Origin: [Clostridium] scindens
GTDB taxonomy: Bacteria; Bacillota; Clostridia; Lachnospirales; Lachnospiraceae
Direction: 5' to 3'
DNA: 64,000 nucleotides
Assembly (NCBI RefSeq): GCF_019597925.1
Contig: NZ_CP080442.1
Location: 1,530,001 to 1,594,000 of the forward strand
The position numbers and the translations under genes were made by a program. The notes beneath the pieces are model-generated. The model searched no databases and was not told the DNA's origin. It worked only from the letters and a program-made list of their open reading frames with translations. How positions within the stretch are numbered: the stretch's first letter is position 1; each line of letters opens with the position of its first letter. This document shows positions 22,903 to 31,242 of the stretch, one piece after another.

Positions 22903-24582
22903 ATGAAAAAGCGAAGATGTTATATATACACAAGGGTATCTACGTCTATGCAGGTAGAAGGATACAGCTTGGAAGCACAAAAAGAAAGATTGAGAAAATA
23001 TGCAGATTTTCAGGAAATGGTGATTGTCGGAGAGTATTCGGATGAGGGAAAGTCAGGAAAAAGTATTGAAGGACGGCAGGAATTTATGCAAATGCTTCGG
23101 GATATTGAAGAAGGTAAAGATCGTGTAGAGTTTGTCTTGGTATATAAGTTATCCCGTTTTGGAAGAAATGCTGCAGATGTACTTAATTCTTTGCAGAGAA
23201 TGCAGGATTTTGGAGTAAATTTGATCTGTGTTGAAGATGGTATAGACAGTTCTAAAGACAGCGGTAAGCTGATGATTTCTGTTCTGTCTGCGGTAGCAGA
23301 AATTGAACGTGAAAATATTCTGGTACAGACAATGGAGGGGCGCAGACAAAAGGCGAGAGATGGCAAATGGAACGGCGGATTTGCTCCGTACGGATATAAG
23401 CTGTTAAATGGAGAACTGGAAATTGCAGAAGATGAGGCAGAAATCATTCGTATTATTTTTGATAAATATATTCATACCAATATGGGAGTAAATGGCATTG
23501 CAGCCTATCTGAATGAGCATGGCTACAAGAAGAAAAAGAGACAGAATAATACGTTGGATGCGTTTGCTACTTCTTTTATAAAGGGTGTCCTTGATAATCC
23601 TATTTATTGTGGTAAATTGGCATTTGGAAGAAGGAAAACTGAAAGAGTGCCAGGCAAGAGAAATGAATTCCGTATTGTAAAGCAGGATTCTTATATATTA
23701 AGTGATGGTATTCACGAAGCCATTATTTCCGAAGATGATTGGAACTTGGCAAAACAGAAACGAAATATAAATGGAGTAAAGCATGAGAAAATCCATAGTT
23801 TGGAGCATGAACATATTTTGTCCGGAATTCTTAAATGTCCAATTTGTGGAAAGGGAATGTATGGAAATGTAAACCGTAAGAAGAAAAAAGACGGAACATT
23901 TTATAAGGATTATTTTTATTATGCCTGCAAGCATAGGTATTATGTGAATGGTCATAAATGTGATTACCGGAAGCAGTGGAACGAAGAAAAAGTAAATGAT
24001 GCGGTAGCAGAAGTTATTAAAAAGCTGGTGAATAATCCGAAATTTGAAGCCGCTATACGTGCAAAAATCAATTCTAAGATAGATACCGGAGAATTGGAAA
24101 CAGAGCATGAGAACTTGAAAAAACAGCTGCGGCAAGTATTGGGAGCTAAAAATAGGTTAGGACAACAGATGGACAATCTGGATATTTCTGATAAAATGTA
24201 TGACAGGAAGTATCAGGATATGCAGGATCGGTTAAATGGTTTGTATGATGAGATTGAACGACTGGAAAGTCTGATCGATGATATAGTATCCAGAAAAGAG
24301 TATATCCGTCAGCAGAAAATTTCTGAGGATGGAGTGTATCAATATCTTTTGTACTTTGACAAACTGTATGATAAATTCACCGATATGGAGAAAAAAGAAT
24401 TTATGAACAGTTTTGTTGAAAGAGTTGATATTTACGAGGATGAACAGCCGAACGGAAGATTTTTGAAGCATATAAAATTTAAGTTTCCGGTATTTTTTGA
24501 CGGTGAAGAAATTCAGGAACTTAGTTGGGACAACGAAACAACAGTTGAAACCGTCTGCCTGCTGTCCAAAAAAGCCCAGTAA
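22903..24582 (+). CDS. Large serine recombinase (TnpX-like) of the IME
   Basis: A 559-residue site-specific recombinase that integrates and excises the element. Resolvase domain: YIYTRVSTSMQ with nucleophile Ser13, VYKLSRFGRNAADV and the E-helix ENILVQTMEGRRQKARDGKW. A recombinase DNA-binding domain (about 165-270) and a zinc ribbon follow (CPICGKGMY paired with YACKHRYY and CDYRKQ). Then a coiled coil (about 390-470) and a C-terminal domain. The last 12 residues, VETVCLLSKKAQ, are encoded across the right junction and look like the displaced native end of RlmD. In the excised circle the reading frame should continue into the element's left end instead. Confidence 0.93.
   Translation: MKKRRCYIYTRVSTSMQVEGYSLEAQKERLRKYADFQEMVIVGEYSDEGKSGKSIEGRQEFMQMLRDIEEGKDRVEFVLVYKLSRFGRNAADVLNSLQRMQDFGVNLICVEDGIDSSKDSGKLMISVLSAVAEIERENILVQTMEGRRQKARDGKWNGGFAPYGYKLLNGELEIAEDEAEIIRIIFDKYIHTNMGVNGIAAYLNEHGYKKKKRQNNTLDAFATSFIKGVLDNPIYCGKLAFGRRKTERVPGKRNEFRIVKQDSYILSDGIHEAIISEDDWNLAKQKRNINGVKHEKIHSLEHEHILSGILKCPICGKGMYGNVNRKKKKDGTFYKDYFYYACKHRYYVNGHKCDYRKQWNEEKVNDAVAEVIKKLVNNPKFEAAIRAKINSKIDTGELETEHENLKKQLRQVLGAKNRLGQQMDNLDISDKMYDRKYQDMQDRLNGLYDEIERLESLIDDIVSRKEYIRQQKISEDGVYQYLLYFDKLYDKFTDMEKKEFMNSFVERVDIYEDEQPNGRFLKHIKFKFPVFFDGEEIQELSWDNETTVETVCLLSKKAQ
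24540..24570 (+). other. Predicted right attachment site (attR) of the IME
   Basis: GTTGAAACCGTC (24544-24555) and TGTCC (24564-24568) mirror the rlmD junction at 6600-6624. The 3' flank encodes CLLSKKAQ and stop, a plausible native RlmD end. Confidence 0.65.
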
Positions 24583-24742
24583 ATCAAAGGGTTTCAGCGG
24601 TTCTGGGCAGATAGAGGCGTGTGTTTTTTGTTTGGATGGACTGAACTTTGTTTGGTGTTACCGAGGCGGGGTAAGAAAAATGAACGTTTTGGCAGCGCGA
24701 AGCCTCCCCTTGGGAAAAGATATTTGATTAAAGGAGACGGGT

Positions 24743-25338
24743 ATGGCATATGGCAAATCAATAGAACTTTTCCTGGTTAATGGAACGGCAGACAGTCTTG
24801 TAACAGCAGAACTAAGGAGAAGCTGAAAAGGTTCAGGAAAGATTAATACAGCATTTACGTGATTATCAGGCTGAAAAGGAAAAGTACTACTGGACGACCG
24901 CCGTAATTTTTGCGGGACGTGATTTGAATAAAGCCTGAAGAATTCATCGCACATGTGAGAGTGCTTATCAATGCTCTTGGTTATAAGGTATTTGAACCTG
25001 TTCTCCAACATAAGAAAGCGGAAGATGAGAAAGATGTTCTGTATATTAATACTGGCTCAGTGAAAGCCAAAGGCCTGGTAACAACAGAAGGTTTTGTTGT
25101 ATTGGCAGGGAGCGGTGTGAATGAAAAGGTATCTGAGAAATCTTTGTCTCCGGGAGCAGTGAAATTGAGAGAAAAATTATTCCGTGAAGGAAAAGTTGAG
25201 AATCTGAAAACGACAGAAGATATTCTATTTTCCAGTTCTTCGGCCGCTGCGGATTTTCTTCTTGGATATAGCGTTAGCGGGCCTAGGACATGGAAAAACA
25301 ACCAAGGGGTATCCTTAAAGGAATTAGATGATAAATAA
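24743..25338 (+). pseudogene. Decayed GIY-YIG nuclease family / DUF4357 gene
   Basis: ATG at 24743 (AAAGGAGACGGGT upstream) begins MAYGKSIELFLVNGTADSLV, a typical start of GIY-YIG-DUF4357 proteins, but reaches a stop after about 27 codons. A second-frame piece (VQERLIQHLRDYQAEKEKYY, then AVIFAGRDLNKA) ends at another stop. A third piece (24955-25338) encodes the DUF4357 end (SPGAVKLREKLFREGKVENL). The middle of the gene, including the catalytic GIY-YIG core, is deleted. It sits just outside attR, so it is chromosomal, and not functional. Confidence 0.75.
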
Positions 25339-25440
25339 TAGATCGGTTGAAGTTGCAGTCAGGCTAGGTGTAGGAAAGTAACGCCTGTAAGAATGATAAT
25401 CTGTTAGCTGCCCGTTACATGTAGAAGGAGGAATATAGGT

Positions 25441-26313
25441 ATGGATATTCGTGTATTGTCATATTTTCTTATGGCTGCAAGGGAAGAGAATATAACCAGA
25501 GCCGCCCAACTTTTGCATGTCACCCAGCCAACGCTGTCACGGCAGCTCATGCAGCTGGAGGAAGAACTGGGAGTAAAGCTGTTCCAAAGGAGCAACCATA
25601 GTGTATATCTGACGGATGAAGGGATGGTTTTCCGTCGCAGGGCGCAGGAACTGGTTAATCTTGCTGAGAAGGCCCAGGAGGAACTGACTCAGAAGGAGGA
25701 AACCTTGTCCGGTATCATTGCAATCGGATGTGGGGAGATGCGTGGTGTGCAGGAGGTGGCGAAGCTGATTACCGGGTTCCAGGAGCGGTATCCCCTTGTG
25801 AAATTTGAATTGTACAGCGGAAATAACGAGGATATCAAAGAACGGATGGAGCAGGGAACTTTGGATATGGGGCTTCTTCTGGAGCCTGTGAGTATTGTGA
25901 AATACGATTTTATCCGTATGAAAACAAAAGAGCAGTGGGGCGTTCTGATTCATAAAGATGCACCGCTTGCATCCCAGGATGTGATACGTCCCGGTGATCT
26001 TGTAGGGACGCAGGTGGTAACGGTGCATCTGAATACCCCGGTGCATCATGAACTGGCAGGCTGGTCAGGGGATTTTGCAAAGCAGATGGAATCCTGCGTG
26101 AATTATAACCTGCTTTATAATGCGGTAATTGCAGCCAGGGAAAGGAAGGGTGCAGCCATCTGCGTAAAGCTGGACTGTCACTATGATGATATGAAGTTTC
26201 TTCCGTTGGAGCCGAAACTGGAATTAAGTTCGGTGCTTGCATGGAAAGATCAACAATCCTATTCAAAGGCAACAACTGCTTTTATAAAGTATGTCAAGGA
26301 CGTATACCGATAG
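25441..26313 (+). CDS. LysR-family transcriptional regulator
   Basis: A 290-residue LysR regulator. The N-terminal helix-turn-helix is MDIRVLSYFLMAAREENITR then AAQLLHVTQPTLSRQLMQLE (1-45), followed by the linker helix and a periplasmic-binding-protein-like effector domain (about 90-290; GIIAIGCGEMRGVQEVAKLI). AGAAGGAGGAATATAGGT precedes the ATG. It heads a redox cluster (aldo/keto reductase, FMN oxidoreductase, flavodoxin, nitroreductase), which it probably controls in response to a small electrophile or oxidant (inference). Confidence 0.92.
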   Translation: MDIRVLSYFLMAAREENITRAAQLLHVTQPTLSRQLMQLEEELGVKLFQRSNHSVYLTDEGMVFRRRAQELVNLAEKAQEELTQKEETLSGIIAIGCGEMRGVQEVAKLITGFQERYPLVKFELYSGNNEDIKERMEQGTLDMGLLLEPVSIVKYDFIRMKTKEQWGVLIHKDAPLASQDVIRPGDLVGTQVVTVHLNTPVHHELAGWSGDFAKQMESCVNYNLLYNAVIAARERKGAAICVKLDCHYDDMKFLPLEPKLELSSVLAWKDQQSYSKATTAFIKYVKDVYR

Positions 26314-26488
26314 AAAGCAGTTAGGTAATGAAAGGTAATATAACCCAATGATGAAATACAAAAACTGTATTTCTGATTATGTAATATAAGCATTAGACAT
26401 AGCGAAAAAATAGATTTAGAATATGGGTGTAGCAAAGAGAGAAATAAAAATCTTTGCTGCACCTATTGTTTTTAAGGAGGTGAGGCTT

Positions 26489-26836
26489 TTGACTGCCGAT
26501 GAAATCAGTGAGAGGTATCAGATCCCACTAAAAGTCCTAAAGAAATATGAGGAATGGGGATTGTGCCGTGCTGTAAAGATGACCATGGATAAGTGGCGGT
26601 ATGACAATCAGGATTTAGAACACCTTAGTATGATTATGACGCTTCATGACATGGGTTTCACCAGTCTGGAAGTGGAAACTTATATGAAACTGCTGCTTGC
26701 CGGGGATTCTACAAAATGGGAACGGATGAAGATGTTGAATGAAAAGCGCAGCCAGGCTCTGGATGAAATCCATCTGAAAGAACGGCAACTGGAAAGAATG
26801 GACTATTTAAGAAATGAAATACGAAATAACAAATAA
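26489..26836 (+). CDS. MerR-like helix-turn-helix regulator
   Basis: A 115-residue protein. Start TTG at 26489 is supported by AAGGAGGTGAGGCTT. MTADEISERYQIPLKVLKKY is a MerR-type recognition helix pair. LEHLSMIMTLHDMGFTSLEV is the second HTH half, and a C-terminal coiled coil follows (LNEKRSQALDEIHLKERQLE). There is no cysteine effector site, so the signal is unknown. It lies 15 bases before the aldo/keto reductase gene and probably regulates it. Confidence 0.8.
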   Translation: MTADEISERYQIPLKVLKKYEEWGLCRAVKMTMDKWRYDNQDLEHLSMIMTLHDMGFTSLEVETYMKLLLAGDSTKWERMKMLNEKRSQALDEIHLKERQLERMDYLRNEIRNNK

Positions 26837-26850
26837 AAAGGAGATGCAGA

Positions 26851-27714
26851 ATGATGGAATATGTAACATTAAGTAATGGCGTAAAAATGCCTGTACTTGG
26901 ATACGGTACATTTACAATCAGCAATGAAGAAACGGAGCGTTGTGTGACTGATGCAATCCATGTGGGGTATCGCAGTATTGATACAGCTCAGGCATACTAC
27001 AACGAAGAAGGTGTAGGAAATGCCGTTCACAAAGCGATTGAAGCAGGAATAGTAAAAAGAGAAGAGCTGTTCCTTACAACAAAAATCTGGGTTGCCAATG
27101 CCGGATATGAAAAAGCAAAAGCATCTATTGAGGAATCTTTACAGAAATTGCAGACCGATTATATTGACCTTCTGTTTGTCCATCAGCCATACAATGATTA
27201 TTATGGTACATGGAGGGCAATGGAGGAAGCATATAAAGAAGGTAAGGCAAAAGCAATCGGTGTAAGTAATTTCTACGCAGACAGATACCTTGACCTTGCA
27301 TCCTTTGCAGAAATTAAGCCTATGGTAAATCAGCTTGAAACGCATGTGTTTCAGCAGCAGAAAACAATCAGACCGTACCTTGATAAGTTCGGAACACAGA
27401 TTGAGGCATGGGCACCGTTTGCCAAAGGCGAGAAGAACCTGTTTTCTCATCCGGTACTTACGGAGATTGGTGCAAAGTATGGCAAGAATGCAGGACAGAC
27501 AGCGCTTCGCTTTATGATTCAGAGCGGCATTGTGGTGATTCCAAAATCTACCCATAAAGAGCGTATGGCAGAGAACTTAAATGTGTTTGATTTTGTGCTT
27601 ACAGAAGATGAAATGAAACAGATTGAAGGGATGGATGAGGGCAGCAATATTTTCATGGACCATGAGAATCCGGCCCACATCGAGAACTTCTTCTCCAGAT
27701 TTGGGATTATGTAA
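26851..27714 (+). CDS. Aldo/keto reductase
   Basis: A 287-residue NADPH-dependent carbonyl reductase of the AKR5-like group. The (beta/alpha)8 barrel shows the catalytic tetrad: Asp in SIDTAQAYYNEE with Tyr, Lys in LTTKIWVANAGYE, His in LFVHQPYND. The cofactor-binding end is VVIPKSTHKERMAENLNVF. Full length. Two adjacent ATGs (26851 and 26854) follow AAAAGGAGATGCAGA. It is in line with the FMN reductase and flavodoxin genes, so it belongs to the same redox operon. Confidence 0.93.
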   Translation: MMEYVTLSNGVKMPVLGYGTFTISNEETERCVTDAIHVGYRSIDTAQAYYNEEGVGNAVHKAIEAGIVKREELFLTTKIWVANAGYEKAKASIEESLQKLQTDYIDLLFVHQPYNDYYGTWRAMEEAYKEGKAKAIGVSNFYADRYLDLASFAEIKPMVNQLETHVFQQQKTIRPYLDKFGTQIEAWAPFAKGEKNLFSHPVLTEIGAKYGKNAGQTALRFMIQSGIVVIPKSTHKERMAENLNVFDFVLTEDEMKQIEGMDEGSNIFMDHENPAHIENFFSRFGIM

Positions 27715-27741
27715 AAACTAATATTCAGGAGGAAAAAGTGA

Positions 27742-28275
27742 ATGAAGATTTTGGTACTTGAGGGAAGCCCTCACAAAAAAGGTTCTTCCAATACCCTTGC
27801 AGAGCAATTTATCAAAGGCGCGGAAGAAGTCGGGCATAATGTAAAGGTGTTGGATGTGGCACATATGAATATTCATCCGTGTCAGGGGTGTGATGCCTGT
27901 GGTATGCGTGGGAGCTGTGTACAGAATGATGATATGCAGATTGTTGAGCAGAAAATGAGAAGTGCAGATATGGTGGCTTTTGTTTCCCCTATTTATTACT
28001 TTGGGATGTCAGCACAGCTGAAACTGGTAATTGACCGTTTTTACAGTTTCAACAGCAGTATTTCAGGAAAAGGTCTGAAAACAGTCCTTATTGCAGCAGC
28101 ATGGGACAGCAATCCTAAGACATTGGGCTATTTAAAAGACCACTATTTGGGGATTTGCGATTATCTTGGCTTTGAGGATTGTGGCATGATTCTTGGAACG
28201 GGATGCGGAACCGCATCTATGACTCGTGGAACCGCACACATGGATGCAGCTTATAATCTTGGAAAATCTATCTGA
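27742..28275 (+). CDS. Flavodoxin-family NAD(P)H-dependent FMN oxidoreductase
   Basis: A 177-residue protein. LEGSPHKKGSSNTLAEQFIK is the FMN phosphate loop of the NADPH-dependent FMN reductase / multimeric flavodoxin family. HPCQGCDACGMRGSCVQNDD is the family cysteine pattern, and FVSPIYYFGMSAQLKLVIDR the isoalloxazine loop. Cytoplasmic. It reduces quinones or small electrophiles, or carries electrons for the neighbouring reductases. It starts 27 bases after the aldo/keto reductase stop. Confidence 0.9.
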   Translation: MKILVLEGSPHKKGSSNTLAEQFIKGAEEVGHNVKVLDVAHMNIHPCQGCDACGMRGSCVQNDDMQIVEQKMRSADMVAFVSPIYYFGMSAQLKLVIDRFYSFNSSISGKGLKTVLIAAAWDSNPKTLGYLKDHYLGICDYLGFEDCGMILGTGCGTASMTRGTAHMDAAYNLGKSI

Positions 28276-28289
28276 TTGAGGGTCTATAC

Positions 28290-29003
28290 ATGAAACGTTT
28301 TTCATTATTTTGGGCAACTATGCTAATGGTTTTAACGCTTGCAGGATGTGGAAATGCAGGAAATAGCACAGAGTCTGAGAATGTGGATACAACAGAAAAG
28401 GTAAATACAGAGGCAGAGTCAGAAGAACAAAACACAGAGCCTGCAGAAGCAGAAGGTGCTGAAGGTACAGAGAAATCTGAAACGAAGATACTGGTTGCTT
28501 ATTTTTCAGCGACAGGTACTACAAAACAGATTGCGGAACAGATTGCAGAAGTTACGGGAGCAGACCTGTTTGAAATCATGCCGGTGGATGCTTACAGCAG
28601 TGAGGATTTAGATTACGGTAATGATGATTGCAGGGCAAATCGGGAACAGAATGACAGCACATCCAGGCCGGAGATTTCCAATGCTATTGAAAATATAGAG
28701 AATTATGATACGGTCTTTATTGGACATCCGATTTGGTGGGGCGAAGAACCTCGCATTATAGATACATTTCTTGAAAACTATGATTTTTCCGGTAAGACAA
28801 TGATTGATTTTTGTACATCCGGAGGAAGCGGTATCAGTACAAGTGAAGGCAATTTAAAGGAACTGTGTTCCTCTGATGTGAATTGGCTTGCTGCTAACAG
28901 ATTTTCAAGTGATACGGATGTTGATACTGTCCGGGATTGGGTTCAAAGCCTTGGAATAGAAACGAAAATAACGAATGGAGGAAAAGATGATGGAGTTTTT
29001 TGA
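28290..29003 (+). CDS. Membrane-anchored flavodoxin lipoprotein
   Basis: A 237-residue protein with a lipoprotein signal peptide (MKRFSLFWATMLMVLTLAGC, lipidated Cys20) and a Glu/Thr-rich linker to about residue 65. A flavodoxin domain follows: LVAYFSATGTTKQIAEQIAE, IGHPIWWGEEPRIIDTFLE and DFCTSGGSGISTS are its three FMN loops. An exported flavodoxin suggests extracellular or membrane-associated electron transfer. Its end overlaps the ribosome-site region of the following nitroreductase. Confidence 0.9.
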   Translation: MKRFSLFWATMLMVLTLAGCGNAGNSTESENVDTTEKVNTEAESEEQNTEPAEAEGAEGTEKSETKILVAYFSATGTTKQIAEQIAEVTGADLFEIMPVDAYSSEDLDYGNDDCRANREQNDSTSRPEISNAIENIENYDTVFIGHPIWWGEEPRIIDTFLENYDFSGKTMIDFCTSGGSGISTSEGNLKELCSSDVNWLAANRFSSDTDVDTVRDWVQSLGIETKITNGGKDDGVF

Positions 29004-29502
29004 AGTAGTTAAAAATCGGTATGCGTGTAAAAAATTTGATGGACGCCCAGTGGCAAAGGAGCAGCTTGATGCAATCCTTGAAGCAGGGAGACTGGCACCG
29101 ACAGCGAAGAACCTGCAGGAGCAGCGTATCTATGTTGTACAGTCAGAAGAAGGTCTTGCCAAAATTGACAAGGCAACTCCCTGCAGATATGGTGCGGCAA
29201 CGGTTGTCGTTGTAGCGTTTGATACAACAAATGTATTTACATATCCGGGAGAAAAGCGTGATTCAGGTGTTGAGGATGCAACAATTGTAGCAACTCATAT
29301 GATGCTGGCTGCAAAAGCGGAAGGTGTTGATAGTTGTTGGATTAACTTCTTCGATCCGGAAGTGTCAGCGAAAGAACTTGGACTGCCTGAAAATGAGGAA
29401 GTCTTAATGATTCTTGACCTGGGCTATCCGGTAGAGGGAACAACACCACTCGCTATGCATACGCAGAGAAAAGAACTTTCAGAAACAGTTACCTATATGT
29501 AA
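28987..29502 (+). CDS. Nitroreductase family protein
   Basis: A 171-residue FMN enzyme starting MMEFFEVVKNRYACKKFDGR; ATG 28987 (or 28990) follows GGAGG. The family core AGRLAPTAKNLQEQRIYVVQ and the C-terminal LDLGYPVEGTTPLAMHTQRK are present. Nitroreductases use NAD(P)H or flavodoxin to reduce nitro groups, quinones or enones. The start lies inside the end of the flavodoxin gene (17 bases), so the two are translationally coupled and the flavodoxin may be its electron donor (inference). Confidence 0.9.
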   Translation: MMEFFEVVKNRYACKKFDGRPVAKEQLDAILEAGRLAPTAKNLQEQRIYVVQSEEGLAKIDKATPCRYGAATVVVVAFDTTNVFTYPGEKRDSGVEDATIVATHMMLAAKAEGVDSCWINFFDPEVSAKELGLPENEEVLMILDLGYPVEGTTPLAMHTQRKELSETVTYM

Positions 29503-29517
29503 GAAACGGAGGAATTC

Positions 29518-29994
29518 ATGATGAGTAAGAAATTAGTAGCATATTTTTCAGCAAGTGCTGTGACTGCAAAGGTAGCAAAGACACTGGCATCTGCCATTGA
29601 TGCAGATCTACATGAGATTTTGCCCGTGTAGAAATATACATCAGCAGATCTGGATTGGACAAACAAAAAGAGCCGCAGCAGTGTGGAAATGAATGATAAA
29701 TCTTTCCGGCCGGCGATTGCAAATCAGGTTGAAAATATGGAGCAGTATGATGTGGTATATGTAGGATTCCCCATCTGGTGGTATGTGGCTCCCACAATTA
29801 TCAACACTTTTTTGGAATCTTATAATCTGGAAGGAAAAGTAATTGTACCTTTTGCCACATCCGGAAGCAGCGGAATGGGAGGAACAAATGCAGACTTGAA
29901 AGATTCCTGCAAGGGTGCAGAGTTGAAGGAAGGCAGGCGTTTTTCTTCCAATGTTGGAGCAGGGGAACTGAAAGCCTGGGCAGAAAAAATTTAA
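29518..29994 (+). pseudogene. Flavodoxin interrupted by an in-frame TAG
   Basis: AACGGAGGAATTC precedes ATGATG at 29518. MMSKKLVAYFSASAVTAKVA then HEILPV is followed by TAG at 29629-29631, after which the same frame resumes (KYTSADLDWTNKKSRSS) and runs to the normal end at 29994 with FMN loops GFPIWWYVAPTI and FATSGSSGMGGT. A single base change explains the stop. The phosphate loop also reads ASAVT where STGTT is usual. It resembles the broken flavodoxin at 43636-44027. Confidence 0.85.
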
Positions 29995-30016
29995 TGAAAA
30001 GACGGAGGAAAAATAT

Positions 30017-30313
30017 ATGGTCAGACATATTTTTATAGCCACAATCAAAGATGGTGTTTCAGAGGAAATCGTAAATCAGAAAATGGAAGAAATGAGAGCC
30101 ATGAAGGACAGCGTTCCGGAAATTGAGAGCATTATGGTAGGCAGAAGCCTCGGATGGGTGGGTGCCGCGAATACTGTAACAATGGTAATTGACCTGAAAG
30201 ACAGAAATGCTTTCGATACACTTATGGCAAGTCCGGCTCATATAGAAGTTGGAAACAAGGCGGCAGAGGCGTTTGAAACGGATAACTTTGTGATTTCTCA
30301 GATTGAATATTAA
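30017..30313 (+). CDS. Dabb family (stress-responsive A/B barrel) protein
   Basis: A 98-residue protein, MVRHIFIATIKDGVSEEIVN onward, with GRSLGWVGAANTVTMVIDLK and NAFDTLMASPAHIEVGNKAA. It is the dimeric ferredoxin-like A/B barrel domain. GACGGAGGAAAAATAT precedes the ATG. Dabb proteins are small stress-related proteins of mostly unknown catalytic role. It ends the redox cluster. A decayed copy of its second half lies at 39412-39567. Confidence 0.88.
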   Translation: MVRHIFIATIKDGVSEEIVNQKMEEMRAMKDSVPEIESIMVGRSLGWVGAANTVTMVIDLKDRNAFDTLMASPAHIEVGNKAAEAFETDNFVISQIEY

Positions 30314-30688
30314 GGAAATTGCATATGAAGAATACAAAGTCTTTGATTTTTGGACAGGTTCCTGATTGTGGAGATGCGGCGGGGAAAGATGGGGATATGA
30401 AACAATTACACGAGTTGGCAGAGCGGCTGAAAGTATAAACATTATAATTGACAGAAAGATAGAATTCTGTAAAAGTAGAGGTACATAGTTTTGCTGGAAT
30501 AAAGGTCTTGGCGGTTTTGTCTGCCAGGACTTTTGCTTTATAGGATGTAAAACTGGCAATACTCTATATACGTGGAAATTCATGGAAAGTGGTGTGTCAT
30601 AACATTAGGGAGTGTATCAAAGCAGGCCGCTAACACGGTTTTTCGTTCCTGCTTATCGCACAAGATCTCTCGGTGATCCGTTATTCGT
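30314..30688. other. 375-base gap: one tiny reading frame and a terminator
   Basis: A 37-codon frame at 30325-30438 (MKNTKSLIFGQVPDCGDAAG start) has AAGGA upstream but no recognisable family. A terminator hairpin lies at 30502-30537. Nothing else is supported. Confidence 0.3.
30502..30537 (+). terminator. Terminator after the redox cluster
   Basis: AAGGTCTTGGCGG pairs with CTGCCAGGACTTTT around a short loop, with a T-run. It closely resembles the terminator at 43436-43469. Confidence 0.65.
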
Positions 30689-30991
30689 GTGATGAAGTTG
30701 GTGTCATGTTCCAGGGAAAAATTATATTTACAGGAAACGTTTTTTGCGGCAAGGTCGGCAAAAAATCAGGAATGGGTACTGGAATTTGAAGGCGTGTATA
30801 GTCAGGCGGAAATATTTTTGAATGGAGTTTTGGTCGGTACGAATACATATGCCTACAACAGCTTTTATATTCCTTTACAGAGGTTGCGCTATGGAGAAGA
30901 AAATGAAATTGCTGTTTCTGCTTCTGCTTCGGTGCATGCAGCTGGGGATTTCCATGGGGGATATGGAACTGCTGTCTATTGGGTTGATTAA
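30689..30991 (+). pseudogene. Fragment of a glycoside hydrolase family 2 sugar-binding domain
   Basis: A 100-codon frame (start not supported) whose middle, WVLEFEGVYSQAEIFLNGVL then YNSFYIPLQ, is the jelly-roll sugar-binding domain of GH2 beta-galactosidase-type enzymes. There is no catalytic barrel. The frame ends by running into an unrelated remnant at 30980. It is a non-functional remnant. Confidence 0.6.
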
Positions 30992-31070
30992 TGATATGTA
31001 TGCGGAGAGCAGGAATGATGAGCGGAAGTACCGGGAACTGGCTACGCAGGAGGATATGGATAGGTTCTGA
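30980..31070 (+). pseudogene. C-terminal remnant, possibly of a small phage tail protein
   Basis: The frame ending at 31070 encodes GLINDMYAESRNDERKYREL then ATQEDMDRF. I recall this kind of end from short phage tail-assembly proteins in Lachnospiraceae, at low certainty. It is fused out of frame to the GH2 fragment. Confidence 0.35.
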
Positions 31071-31076
31071 TTTTCG

Positions 31077-31126
31077 TTGATGTGCCAGTCTCTTTTTGTT
31101 ATACTTGTTGTTAGAAAGAGACTGGC
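31077..31126 (+). promoter_or_regulatory. Promoter bracketed by a 12-bp inverted repeat
   Basis: TTGATG (31077-31082), 17 bases, TATACT (31100-31105). GCCAGTCTCTTT (31084-31095) and AAAGAGACTGGC (31115-31126) are perfect inverse copies around the -10. It may be an operator or a hairpin at the start of the transcript for the SDR gene. Confidence 0.6.
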
Positions 31127-31177
31127 GGGAATCAGCGGTAAGTATGAATTGACCAAGCGTAAAGCGAGGGATGTTTC

Positions 31178-31232
31178 TTGACCGTCAGGTCAAGAAGATG
31201 GGCTATACAACAGCTTTGAATTTGTAAGGGAG
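31178..31232 (+). repeat. Intergenic leader module, copy 1
   Basis: Hairpin CTTGACC-gtca-GGTCAAG, then a tail ending CAGCTTTGAATTTGTAAGGG. About 42 of 47 bases match 33204-33250. It lies directly before the SDR gene. Confidence 0.7.
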
Positions 31233-31242
31233 ACAAGAAAAA

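Larger units (their letters stand above)
6600..24568. mobile_element. About 18-kb integrative mobilizable element with iron cargo
   Basis: The segment between the two rlmD-like junctions carries a large serine recombinase at its right end, tnpV, a MobQ relaxase with oriT, DUF3847, a DnaC-like ATPase and a RepA-like initiator. There are no type IV secretion genes, so it should be mobilizable rather than self-conjugative. Cargo is a ferrous-iron and metal-ATPase island plus a STAND ATPase. Boundaries are inferred from the split rlmD 3' end. Confidence 0.85.

Noticed and set aside
6600..24568. Interpretation of the element as a prophage
   Set aside because: No capsid, terminase, portal or lysis genes are present; relaxase, oriT and TnpV point to an IME.
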